64,000 nucleotides of DNA, taken from assembly GCA_937921505.1 (NCBI GenBank), contig CAKZUB010000007.1:1-64000 (forward strand). The letters run 5' to 3'. How positions within the stretch are numbered: position 1 is the first letter of the stretch; each line of letters opens with the position of its first letter. Below, piece by piece: positions 56,939-64,000 of this stretch. The notes under the pieces were generated by a model. That model was given only the letters and a program-made list of their open reading frames with translations, was not told where the DNA came from and did no database searches. This DNA comes from an uncultured Clostridia bacterium (GTDB taxonomy: Bacteria; Bacillota; Clostridia; Lachnospirales; Cellulosilyticaceae). The position numbers were made by a program, and so were the translations under genes.

Positions 56939-56960
56939 AGTGCCGATAAAAATCGGCACT
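56939..56960 (-). terminator. Terminator of the fakA-like gene
   Basis: AGTGCCGAT-AAAA-ATCGGCACT hairpin; on the minus strand it is followed by TTTTAG. It separates the FakA-like gene from recG. Confidence 0.85.
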
Positions 56961-56988
56961 CTCTATTATCTTCTTTACTTCTTATTTA

Positions 56989-58635
56989 TTATTCTGCTGA
57001 TATCATAAAATAATAGACAGGTTGATTGCCGTTATAAAGTTCTATATCAGCCTCTTCATAAATACTTTCAGCTTCTAATTTGAATGACTTTGCTGTTTCT
57101 TCGGTAATATCTTCACCATAATAAATAGTAATGACTTCTGCATCTTCTTTCATCTTTTTAAGAAGTGTGATAAAGGTCTCTTTAAGCTCTTGATGGTGCA
57201 CTACTATTTTACCTTCTAAAATACCTAAATATTCACCTTCTATGATATTTTCACCATCTATTACCGTATCTCTAACTGCTATTGTGATTTGAGCTGTCTC
57301 TACAAGTGCAATAGCTTCATTCATATCCTGAATAACACGGCTTGCATCCTTTTGGATGCCATCTTGTGCAATCATAGCTGATATGCCTTGTGGCAAAGTT
57401 TTTGTAGGTACTACATAAACTTTCGTTTCTTCCTCTATAATAGCTGCTTGTTCTGCTGCAAGTATAATATTTTTATTGTTTGGAAGGACAATAACTTCTC
57501 TTGCATGGCACGCCTTAATGGCACTTAAAATATCTTCTGTACTTGGATTCATAGTTTGTCCGCCTTCAATCACTTGATCGACTCCAAGACTTTGCATAAT
57601 CTCTGCAATACCACTTCCCGCAGCTATAGACACAAAAGCTAAATCTTTTTTTGGCAGATGTGTATTACTTTGACTTTCTTCATTCTCATGGAAAATTGAA
57701 GAGTGCTGTGTACGCATGTTCTCTATTTTGATATGATTAAGTGCTCCAAATTCAAGCCCTTTTTGGAGGGCGAGTCCTGGATCATCAGTATGAACATGTA
57801 CTTTAATATAGTCCTCGTCTGATACAACAACAATACTATCTCCAATACTGTCTAAATACATTTTGGTATCTTCTTCATCATATGCCAATGTTTTTGACTT
57901 CTCTACAATAAATTCTGTGCAATATCCAAATGTAATATCTTCAGTGTTGAAATTTCTAAGCGCACTAAATGCTGCTTCACTTGTACTTATTTCTGGCTTT
58001 TTAATTTCAACTTCAAGATTTTCTATAATAACTCTTGCTGCACCTTCAACGATACATAATAAACCTTGTCCTCCTGCATCTACAACGCCTGCCTCTTTTA
58101 AAACTGGCAGCATATCAGGAGTCTTACTAAGTATATCATAACCATGTTCTAAAACTTCTTTAATAAATTTTTCAATATCTGAAGTTTCAAGGCTAATTTC
58201 TAATGCCTTAATTGCCATTTCTCTTGCAACTGTGAGTATTGTCCCTTCTTTAGGCTTCATAACTGCTTTATAAGCTGTATCAACACCTTTTTGCAAAGCA
58301 TTAGCTAGGGCAATCGTATCAATCTGTGTATGTTCTTCAATACCTCTTGCAAAGCCTCTTATAAGCTGTGACAAAATAACTCCTGAGTTTCCTCTAGCTC
58401 CTCTTAATGAACCTACTGCTGCTGCTTTAACTACTTCTGCAACGCTGCTTGCTTCTACTAGGCCAACTTCTTTTGCTGCCGCTAACATCGTTAGTGACAT
58501 ATTTGTACCTGTATCTCCATCCGGAACCGGGAATACATTAAGTTCATTAATGATTTGTTTTTGTTCATCTAGTAGCTGAGCTCCTGCTATAAACATTGCT
58601 TGCAGCTGCTTAGCCTCTATTACTTTTAATTTCAC
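56989..58635 (-). CDS. FakA-like DAK2/DegV kinase (fatty acid kinase family)
   Basis: The N-terminal DAK2 (dihydroxyacetone-kinase L) domain has the metal-binding VFPVPDGDTGTNMSLTM near 35-52 and GSLRGARGNSGVILSQ near 85. The C-terminal half resembles the YloV/FakA regulatory part with KVHVHTDDPGLALQKG. It probably phosphorylates fatty acids held by a FakB protein. The GTG at 58635 is used because AGGAGG is nine bases upstream; the TTG at 58653 lies inside that site. 548 residues. It follows the Asp23-like gene, the usual Firmicute pair. Confidence 0.88.
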   Translation of the reverse strand: MKLKVIEAKQLQAMFIAGAQLLDEQKQIINELNVFPVPDGDTGTNMSLTMLAAAKEVGLVEASSVAEVVKAAAVGSLRGARGNSGVILSQLIRGFARGIEEHTQIDTIALANALQKGVDTAYKAVMKPKEGTILTVAREMAIKALEISLETSDIEKFIKEVLEHGYDILSKTPDMLPVLKEAGVVDAGGQGLLCIVEGAARVIIENLEVEIKKPEISTSEAAFSALRNFNTEDITFGYCTEFIVEKSKTLAYDEEDTKMYLDSIGDSIVVVSDEDYIKVHVHTDDPGLALQKGLEFGALNHIKIENMRTQHSSIFHENEESQSNTHLPKKDLAFVSIAAGSGIAEIMQSLGVDQVIEGGQTMNPSTEDILSAIKACHAREVIVLPNNKNIILAAEQAAIIEEETKVYVVPTKTLPQGISAMIAQDGIQKDASRVIQDMNEAIALVETAQITIAVRDTVIDGENIIEGEYLGILEGKIVVHHQELKETFITLLKKMKEDAEVITIYYGEDITEETAKSFKLEAESIYEEADIELYNGNQPVYYFMISAE

Positions 58636-58676
58636 CTTGTCATGCCTCCTCAAACCTCGGGTTCTTTAAAATGCTC

Positions 58677-59036
58677 TTATTCTTTATCTACTCTTACACC
58701 CTCAATAAATATCTTAATGTGCTCTACTTCAGTTCCAAGAATATCTTTTACTTTATACTTGACTGTACTCATTAAATTATCTGCTACTGCTGAAATTTTT
58801 GTACCATATTCTACTATAACATGAAAATCGATACTAACCTTATTTTCATTTAAGCGCACAGCTATTCCTCTTGTTAAGCTGTCTCCTTTTAAAAGATGAA
58901 CAATGCCATCTTTAACATTGCGCGCTGCCGTACCGACTATCCCATAACACTCCATGGCTATGATGCCACTTATTCGTGCAATAACTTCTTCATCAATCAT
59001 AACATTTCCATATACGTTAGAAAATTTACTTGGCAT
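58677..59036 (-). CDS. Asp23/Gls24 family envelope stress protein
   Basis: 119 residues with the family's RISGIIAMECYGIVGTAARN near 20-40 and VDFHVIVEYG-type strand (IDFHVIVEYGTKISAVADNL). In Bacillus the homologue is YloU, upstream of yloV (fakA). AGGAGG ribosome binding site. Divergent from rpmB, again as in Bacillus. Confidence 0.92.
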   Translation of the reverse strand: MPSKFSNVYGNVMIDEEVIARISGIIAMECYGIVGTAARNVKDGIVHLLKGDSLTRGIAVRLNENKVSIDFHVIVEYGTKISAVADNLMSTVKYKVKDILGTEVEHIKIFIEGVRVDKE

Positions 59037-59198
59037 ATAACAGTCCTCCTAATCTCTACCCATCTCATTTATATGACTCATATTATTTCTAATACTATCA
59101 ACTTCACATCATTATATCACATAGTTTAAGGATAAAAAAGTAGTAATCTTTCTAAAAATCTCTTAACTCAGTTATAAAAAATAAAACCTAATCAATAC

Positions 59199-59227
59199 TT
59201 GAAATATTATCTATTATCTGCTACAAT
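59199..59227 (+). promoter_or_regulatory. Promoter of rpmB
   Basis: TTGAAA (59199-59204), 17-base spacer, TACAAT (59222-59227), about 44 bases before the start codon. Confidence 0.8.
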
Positions 59228-59270
59228 ATAGTTTGTTATGCTAGGGATTAAAATCAAGGAGGTGTTCAAA

Positions 59271-59456
59271 GTGGCAAAGTGTGAAATTTGTTTAAAAAAC
59301 GTACATTTTGGTATTAAAGTTAGCCACTCTCATAGAAGATCTAATAAAATGTGGAAATCAAACGTTAGAAAAGTTAGAGTTGCTCAAAATGGAGCTGTTA
59401 AAACTATGAACGTATGTACACGTTGTTTACGTTCTAACTTAGTTGCGCGTGCTTAA
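59271..59456 (+). CDS. rpmB: 50S ribosomal protein L28
   Basis: 61 residues, beginning MAKCEICLKNVHFG. It is the zinc form: CEIC near the start and CTRC near the end. The start is GTG at 59271, behind an AAGGAGGTG site; upstream codons in frame are not part of the conserved protein. Own promoter and terminator. Confidence 0.97.
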   Translation: MAKCEICLKNVHFGIKVSHSHRRSNKMWKSNVRKVRVAQNGAVKTMNVCTRCLRSNLVARA

Positions 59457-59492
59457 TGAATCAGTTAATCCAATATTAATCGTTACTTAAAA

Positions 59493-59518
59493 AGCGGACA
59501 TCCTCTAAGATGTTCGCT
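59493..59518 (+). terminator. Terminator of rpmB
   Basis: AGCGGACATC / GATGTTCGCT (one G-U pair) followed by ATTATTTTTATT. Confidence 0.88.
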
Positions 59519-59535
59519 ATTATTTTTATTATTTT

Positions 59536-59679
59536 TTATTGGCATCTAAATATACCACATCCAATACCTATTAAGATAACAGCTGTTGTAAAGATCCATC
59601 CAAGCGTTGGTATAACAATAACTAGCAGCATACCAAGCCCTATACAAAAACAACAAAGACCTGTGACTTTTCGTCTCAT
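59536..59679 (-). CDS. Small cysteine-containing membrane protein (47 aa)
   Basis: A GGTGGGG site precedes MRRKVTGLCCFCIGLGMLLV, then a second hydrophobic helix (TTAVILIGIGCGIF) and stop. Two membrane helices, five Cys, 47 residues. Read convergently to rpmB. No named family; small proteins of this kind are common in Clostridia. The spaced ribosome binding site and clean hydrophobic pattern support it. Confidence 0.65.
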   Translation of the reverse strand: MRRKVTGLCCFCIGLGMLLVIVIPTLGWIFTTAVILIGIGCGIFRCQ

Positions 59680-59731
59680 AACATTCCCCACCTTTTTTGT
59701 GAGTGATTACTAATTATAGTATTCTCTCCAT

Positions 59732-59764
59732 AAAAAAAAGAGCACGATTGGCTCATTTTTTTTA
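59732..59764 (-). terminator. Terminator of the prkC-thiN operon
   Basis: AAAAAAAAGAGC / GCTCATTTTTTTT stem; on the minus strand GAGC...GCTC ends in eight T, ten bases beyond the thiN stop. Confidence 0.85.
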
Positions 59765-59774
59765 CTTATTTCAT

Positions 59775-60407
59775 TTAATCCGTTGCTTTAACAACGAGTA
59801 ATAAACCCTTTTCGATTGAGATAGATGCCTTTTCACTTTTCATATAATTGCTTACACCACACGGCTTATCCCATTTTAAGCTACCATTTTTCAAAGGGTA
59901 CCCAAGCTGCGTTGTATAAATCCCCGTTACCTCTTGCGTAAAGGGCAATAAACTTATAACATCTCCTTGTTGTCCACTTATTGAAATAAATTGATCAACG
60001 AGGTAAACTCTATTATAGGGATTGATAAGTACAGCCATGACTTTTTTCTTAAATGCCTTATAAAGAAGGTGGACATTAGCTAGTGTATGGTCTAACCTGG
60101 TTCCAACTCCCCCGTATATATCTATAATCTGAGCGCCCATCTCTATAGCTTGATCAACAGCTATTTCAGTATCCGTCTCATCTTTGACAGAAGAAAAAGT
60201 GTGTACACTTACCTGTTTATTTTTAAAATACTCCAGATCACCTTCTTGATTACTGTCAAAATCTCCTACGATAAGATTTGGCATAATCCCTAAATGTCTA
60301 GCGTGTCTCATCCCATTATCAGCACATATAATATAGTCATAGTCTTCCATGCCACTGCAAAATGAATAGTCTCCAAAGTCCCCATTTGCAAATATTAAAC
60401 ATTTCAT
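59775..60407 (-). CDS. thiN: Thiamine diphosphokinase
   Basis: Transfers pyrophosphate from ATP to thiamine. ICADNGMRHARHLGIMPNLI and VGDFDS (about 29-55), DKDETD-type motif VKDETDTEIAVDQA, and GGVGTRLDHTLANV near 100 are the family signatures. 210 residues. It is the last gene of prkC-rsgA-rpe-thiN, the conserved Firmicute order, three bases after rpe. Confidence 0.95.
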   Translation of the reverse strand: MKCLIFANGDFGDYSFCSGMEDYDYIICADNGMRHARHLGIMPNLIVGDFDSNQEGDLEYFKNKQVSVHTFSSVKDETDTEIAVDQAIEMGAQIIDIYGGVGTRLDHTLANVHLLYKAFKKKVMAVLINPYNRVYLVDQFISISGQQGDVISLLPFTQEVTGIYTTQLGYPLKNGSLKWDKPCGVSNYMKSEKASISIEKGLLLVVKATD

Positions 60408-60410
60408 AAG

Positions 60411-61076
60411 CTAGGCCTCATAGCTTTTAAATTGCTTTAAAAAACTCTCCGTATTTCTCGCTGTATCCTCTCCATCAAAAACAGATGAACCTGCTACGAT
60501 AAGATTTGCACCAGCCTGGGTAATTGTTTGTACATTATCCAGGTTTACTCCACCGTCTACTTGTATTAATAAATCTTTATTATATTTTTCGGCTAGACTT
60601 CTAACTTCTTGAATTTTATAAAGAGAATAAGGAATAAATTTTTGTCCGCCAAATCCTGGATTAACTGACATAATAAGAACCAAATCCACCTCTTCTATAA
60701 TAGGCCTAAGGCAATTCACAGGAGTCCCTGGATTAAGAGATACCCCAGCCTTCATCCCTAGAGCACGGATCCTTTGTACCGTTCTGTGAATGTGGTGAGT
60801 TGCTTCTAAATGAACGGTCAAAATATCTGCTCCTGCCTCCTTAAAATCTTCTAAGAACTTATCTGGGTTATCAATCATAAGATGTACGTCCATAATCCCT
60901 TTAATATGCTTTCTAATAGACTTTGCAACAGGTGCTCCAAGGCTGATGTTAGGTACAAAGTTTCCATCCATTACATCAACATGAATATATTTTGCCCCAG
61001 CCTTTTGTACACACTTAATATCTCTTTCTAGATTAGAAAAATCTGCGGCTAGTATTGAGGGCGCTAGATGAATCAT
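60411..61076 (-). CDS. rpe: Ribulose-phosphate 3-epimerase
   Basis: Pentose-phosphate pathway enzyme. HLAPSILAADFSNLERDI at the start, VDVMDGNFVPN near 34-44, DVHLMI near 63, and VDGGVNLDN near 175: all metal and substrate residues are in place. 221 residues. It begins one base after the rsgA stop. Confidence 0.96.
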   Translation of the reverse strand: MIHLAPSILAADFSNLERDIKCVQKAGAKYIHVDVMDGNFVPNISLGAPVAKSIRKHIKGIMDVHLMIDNPDKFLEDFKEAGADILTVHLEATHHIHRTVQRIRALGMKAGVSLNPGTPVNCLRPIIEEVDLVLIMSVNPGFGGQKFIPYSLYKIQEVRSLAEKYNKDLLIQVDGGVNLDNVQTITQAGANLIVAGSSVFDGEDTARNTESFLKQFKSYEA

Positions 61077-61077
61077 T

Positions 61078-61971
61078 TTACCATCTCCTTATATCTTGTA
61101 ATTGATTATAGTAAGTTATATAACTGTCATATCTTGGCTTTAGAATCTCACGTGTGTCTAATGCCTGTTTAACCATACACCCTGGCTCATGTGTATGTGA
61201 ACACCCTTTAAATCTGCACAATCCTTCAAATCTTATAAATTCTCTAAAATAGTGTTTTAATTCATCTTTATCAATGCCTTCTAGTTGAAGAGAAGTAAAC
61301 CCTGGCGTATCTAAAACAAATCCTCCAATACTAAGTGGAATAAGTTCTACATGCCTTGTCGTATGCTTACCTCTTTTAATTTTTTGACTCATGCCTCCAG
61401 TCTCCAGGCTTAGTCCTTTTTCTATTGTATTTAAAAGGGTAGATTTACCTACTCCTGAAGGTCCTGCAAAAACAGTAGTTTGCCCTTTTAGTTTTTCTTT
61501 TAAGATTTCAATGTTAACTTCCTTTTTAGCTGATAGGCATAGGACTTCATAACCGACATACGTATAGCTCTCCACTATATTACGATAATCTTCTTCCTTA
61601 CCATCATCAATCTTATTAAGCACGATATACGGCTTAATATTTTCTTTTTCAATCATAATAAGAAAGCGGTCTAAAAGATCCAAATGAATTTCTGGATAAG
61701 TTACCGAAAACATAACAATAGCTTGGTCTATATTTGCAACCGCAGGTCTTATTAAGCTGTTTTTTCTATCTAGTATCTCTTCTATAACAGCAATACGATA
61801 CTTATCTCCCGAATTTTCTTCTAGAGCAAGTGTAATAAGGACATTATCCCCTATTACGGGGATAATGTTATCTTGTCTAAACTTACCGCGTGCTTTACAC
61901 TCATAGATTACTTGATTGGCTTCTACATAGTAAAAACCTGCTATACCCTTTATAATCGTGCCTTGTATCAT
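61078..61971 (-). CDS. rsgA: Ribosome small subunit GTPase RsgA
   Basis: Circularly permuted GTPase for 30S maturation. N-terminal OB fold, then G4 LNKIDD, G1 GPSGVGKSTLLN, G3 DTPGF, and a zinc knuckle CRFKGCSHTHEPGC. 297 residues from the ATG at 61971, one base after the prkC stop, with a GAGGTG site lying inside the end of prkC. A longer frame upstream would run through prkC and is unlikely. Confidence 0.95.
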   Translation of the reverse strand: MIQGTIIKGIAGFYYVEANQVIYECKARGKFRQDNIIPVIGDNVLITLALEENSGDKYRIAVIEEILDRKNSLIRPAVANIDQAIVMFSVTYPEIHLDLLDRFLIMIEKENIKPYIVLNKIDDGKEEDYRNIVESYTYVGYEVLCLSAKKEVNIEILKEKLKGQTTVFAGPSGVGKSTLLNTIEKGLSLETGGMSQKIKRGKHTTRHVELIPLSIGGFVLDTPGFTSLQLEGIDKDELKHYFREFIRFEGLCRFKGCSHTHEPGCMVKQALDTREILKPRYDSYITYYNQLQDIRRW

Positions 61972-61972
61972 A

Positions 61973-64000
61973 CTACACCTCATTGAAATCAATTTGGTCT
62001 TGATAAGATGGTCTTGGTTTACCATCAAAATAAGTGTCTACAGTTCCTTTTCCTTTACCCTTTATCGGAATATTAAGTGGAAATTGATCTTTACTTACTT
62101 GCTGATCAAAGACTATCTTAGATCCATCTTCAGTTGTAAGCTTAATCATGACATGATAAATGTCTTTTACTTCAATATCAAAAGGAACATCTTCTATAGT
62201 TAAGATTTTGGTAACAAGCTCATCCTGCGGTGGTAGAGGATTATCTGGTGTTATTTCTTCTGGCGGAGTCGGTATTTCTTCTTCTTTACCTTTACTTATG
62301 ATCACATCGATTGCAGTACCTTCTTCAACTTGTCTATTAGGACTTACGCTCTGACTAATAATAAGCCCTACTGTAACTGTATTACTATACTCTTCTTTAC
62401 GTGCCCCTAGCTTTAACTTTTCATTACGCAGACTTATTTCTGCATTTTGCACTGTCATATTTGCTAAATTAGGAACGTTTGTAAGCACCACTTGTGGTCC
62501 TTTGCTAACAATCAATATCACTTTTGTTTCTGGTGTGATAAGCTCTCCTGAAGCTGGTGTTTGATCAATAATCCGTCCTACTTCTATCCTATCATCATAA
62601 GCTGCTTCAATATCATATAATACGCCGTACTCATTTAATAATATTTCAGCTTCACTGCGATCTAGTCCAATTAAGTCAGGTATCCTTTTTTCTAAGCCTT
62701 CCGCAATGACTTCACCTGCAAGTGTAACTTCTATGACTGTATTAGGCTTTACACGATTATTTTCACTTGGACTTTGTTTAAAGATAGTTCCTATTGGTAC
62801 ACTATCTGAGGGTTCCTCTCCAATAACACTAAGCTTTAGTTTATAAGATTTAAGAAGATTCTCAGCCTGCGCGGTTGTTTTTCCTATAAGACTTGGCACA
62901 ACAACTTCTTTAGACTTATTCATTCCCGGAAGCCATACACTAAGTGCTACTGTAATAATAGATATTAAGACTAAGGTAGCCAATACCCCGCCTATACTTA
63001 CTAAAACTTTATAAAACGTAGAAATATCTTCTTCCTCGTTCTCATCAGATTCTAGACTTGGCATTTCCGTATAAATACTTGGATTTTTATCACCGTTCTT
63101 TTTCCCTGATTTATTGCCGTTATTTCTGATATATTCTGTTTCAACATCAGTGAGCAAAATAGTTTGATCTGAAACTTCGTTATGTTCCACAATATAATTT
63201 GGGTTTCCAAGGATTCCCTTCATATCTTTTAACATCTCATCAGCATCTTGATATCTTGCTGCTTGACTTTTATGCGTTGCTTTTAAAATAAGCCTTTCTA
63301 AATTAGGCATCACCTCTGAATTAAACTGGGTAGGCCTTGGCAAATCTTCATTAATATGCTTAAGTGCTATTGATATATGCGAATCTGCTTCAAAAGGTAA
63401 TTTTTTTGTAGCAAGTTCAAATAATACGATACCGCATGAGTATAAATCACTCGTTTCATTAACATATTTCCCTTTTGCCTGTTCAGGTGAAAAATAATGA
63501 ACTGAGCCAATTACATTACCTGTAGCTACTACAGTAGAAGAATCTACTGCTTTAGCAATACCAAAGTCAGTTACTTTTAAGACATGATCATGCCCCACTA
63601 ATATATTTTGTGGTTTAATATCTCTATGAATAATCTTTTTTCTATGCGCATGTCTTAGGGCAGACACAATTTGCACACCGAACTCCAACACCATTTTAGA
63701 ATCAAATGGACCTTCCTGTGCAATCATATCTTTTAGAGTTTTGCCTTCTACATATTCCATTACAATATAATGAAGGTCTTGATCACTGCCTACATCATAA
63801 ATACCTACAATATTAGGATGCGAAAGACTAGCTGCTGCTAGTGCTTCTTTTCTAAATTTAGCTACAAATTCTTCATCTGTAACAAACTCCTCACGAAGCA
63901 CCTTAATAGCCACAAATCTTTGCAACCTATTACACTTTGCCTTATAAACAATAGACATGCCGCCTGCGCCTATTTTTTCAACAATTTCATAGCGATCTCC
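61973..64000 (-). CDS. prkC: PASTA-domain Ser/Thr kinase PrkC, 5' end outside window
   Basis: Membrane kinase sensing muropeptides. The frame is open to the window edge; the part just inside it reads GDRYEIVEKIGAGGM, so only a few residues and the start codon are missing. Kinase motifs: VAIKVLRE, HRDIKPQNIL, VTDFGIA, SPEQAKG. One membrane helix (VLVSIGGVLATLVLISIITV), three PASTA repeats, a Pro/Glu-rich linker and an extra C-terminal domain of about 75 residues. It heads prkC-rsgA-rpe-thiN; a PP2C phosphatase gene probably lies just outside. Confidence 0.95.
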   Translation of the reverse strand, partial: GDRYEIVEKIGAGGMSIVYKAKCNRLQRFVAIKVLREEFVTDEEFVAKFRKEALAAASLSHPNIVGIYDVGSDQDLHYIVMEYVEGKTLKDMIAQEGPFDSKMVLEFGVQIVSALRHAHRKKIIHRDIKPQNILVGHDHVLKVTDFGIAKAVDSSTVVATGNVIGSVHYFSPEQAKGKYVNETSDLYSCGIVLFELATKKLPFEADSHISIALKHINEDLPRPTQFNSEVMPNLERLILKATHKSQAARYQDADEMLKDMKGILGNPNYIVEHNEVSDQTILLTDVETEYIRNNGNKSGKKNGDKNPSIYTEMPSLESDENEEEDISTFYKVLVSIGGVLATLVLISIITVALSVWLPGMNKSKEVVVPSLIGKTTAQAENLLKSYKLKLSVIGEEPSDSVPIGTIFKQSPSENNRVKPNTVIEVTLAGEVIAEGLEKRIPDLIGLDRSEAEILLNEYGVLYDIEAAYDDRIEVGRIIDQTPASGELITPETKVILIVSKGPQVVLTNVPNLANMTVQNAEISLRNEKLKLGARKEEYSNTVTVGLIISQSVSPNRQVEEGTAIDVIISKGKEEEIPTPPEEITPDNPLPPQDELVTKILTIEDVPFDIEVKDIYHVMIKLTTEDGSKIVFDQQVSKDQFPLNIPIKGKGKGTVDTYFDGKPRPSYQDQIDFNEV

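Noticed and set aside
59510..59713. Plus-strand 67-codon frame after rpmB
   Set aside because: It begins inside the rpmB terminator and is antisense to the better supported 47-residue membrane ORF.
61972..62028. N-terminal extension of rsgA
   Set aside because: It overlaps prkC out of frame; the ATG at 61971 has a ribosome binding site and gives the normal protein start.
1..64000. CRISPR arrays, tRNA or rRNA genes
   Set aside because: No regularly spaced direct repeats and no tRNA-like or rRNA sequence were seen on reading; gaps between genes are short.

Overview
The window reads as chromosomal DNA of a low-GC, spore-forming Firmicute of the class Clostridia. Evidence for this is strong AGGAGG-type ribosome binding sites, AT-rich third positions, a PrkA-YhbH-SpoVR sporulation operon, a PyrR-type leader on the pyrimidine operon, RecU, PrkC with PASTA domains, and the gene order Asp23-like / FakA-like / recG / rsmD / coaD. 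A member of the Lachnospirales or a Cellulosilyticum-like organism would fit, but the genus is inference. No tRNA, rRNA, CRISPR array or integrase was seen.

Left part (1-11.4 kb): a defence island, partly decayed. It holds a truncated, nonsense-mutated DUF4011 helicase remnant, the tail of an Abi-family protein, an intact DarT/DarG DNA ADP-ribosylation toxin-antitoxin pair, a small RelA/SpoT-type HD hydrolase, a doubly broken small phage-like gene and a complete type I restriction-modification operon (hsdM-hsdS-hsdR). Almost everything is on the minus strand.

11.5-22.3 kb: the complete de novo pyrimidine operon, minus strand, in the order pyrB-pyrC-pyrF-carA-carB-pyrK-pyrD-pyrE. Most genes overlap by 1-8 bases. 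An inverted-repeat element of about 250 bp sits between pyrD and pyrE. The 5' leader is the most interesting item in the window. It has a good promoter, then a PyrR-binding hairpin whose lower stem takes up the Shine-Dalgarno of a 57-codon leader ORF, and the stop codon of that ORF lies at the apex of a strong terminator hairpin just before pyrB. This suggests a PyrR-gated, translation-coupled attenuator that combines features of Gram-positive PyrR control and enterobacterial pyrBI control.

22.3-36.8 kb: housekeeping and transport. There is a DUF2935 protein and a dicarboxylate symporter (plus strand). A minus-strand cluster follows with a phosphatase, hemB, a siroheme-type dehydrogenase, a divergent thymidine-kinase-like protein and a HAD phosphatase. 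Then come a DppA-like peptidase, oligoendopeptidase F, adenine deaminase, a CorA-like membrane protein, an EamA exporter, a 54-residue asparagine-rich ORF and a WalJ/YycJ-like metallo-hydrolase.

36.9-50 kb: a chemoreceptor lacking an N-terminal membrane anchor, then the spoVR-yhbH-prkA operon with a small acidic ORF divergent from it. Next are a GH26-like lipoprotein probably lacking its nucleophile, recU, a TPR-like protein, an RluA-type pseudouridine synthase, an SDR oxidoreductase and several small membrane or unknown proteins.

50-64 kb: an M16C peptidase and the conserved Clostridia block recG-rsmD-coaD-coiled-coil protein. The FakA-like kinase and Asp23 protein are divergent from rpmB, followed by a 47-residue membrane ORF, then thiN, rpe, rsgA and prkC. 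prkC runs off the right edge of the window.
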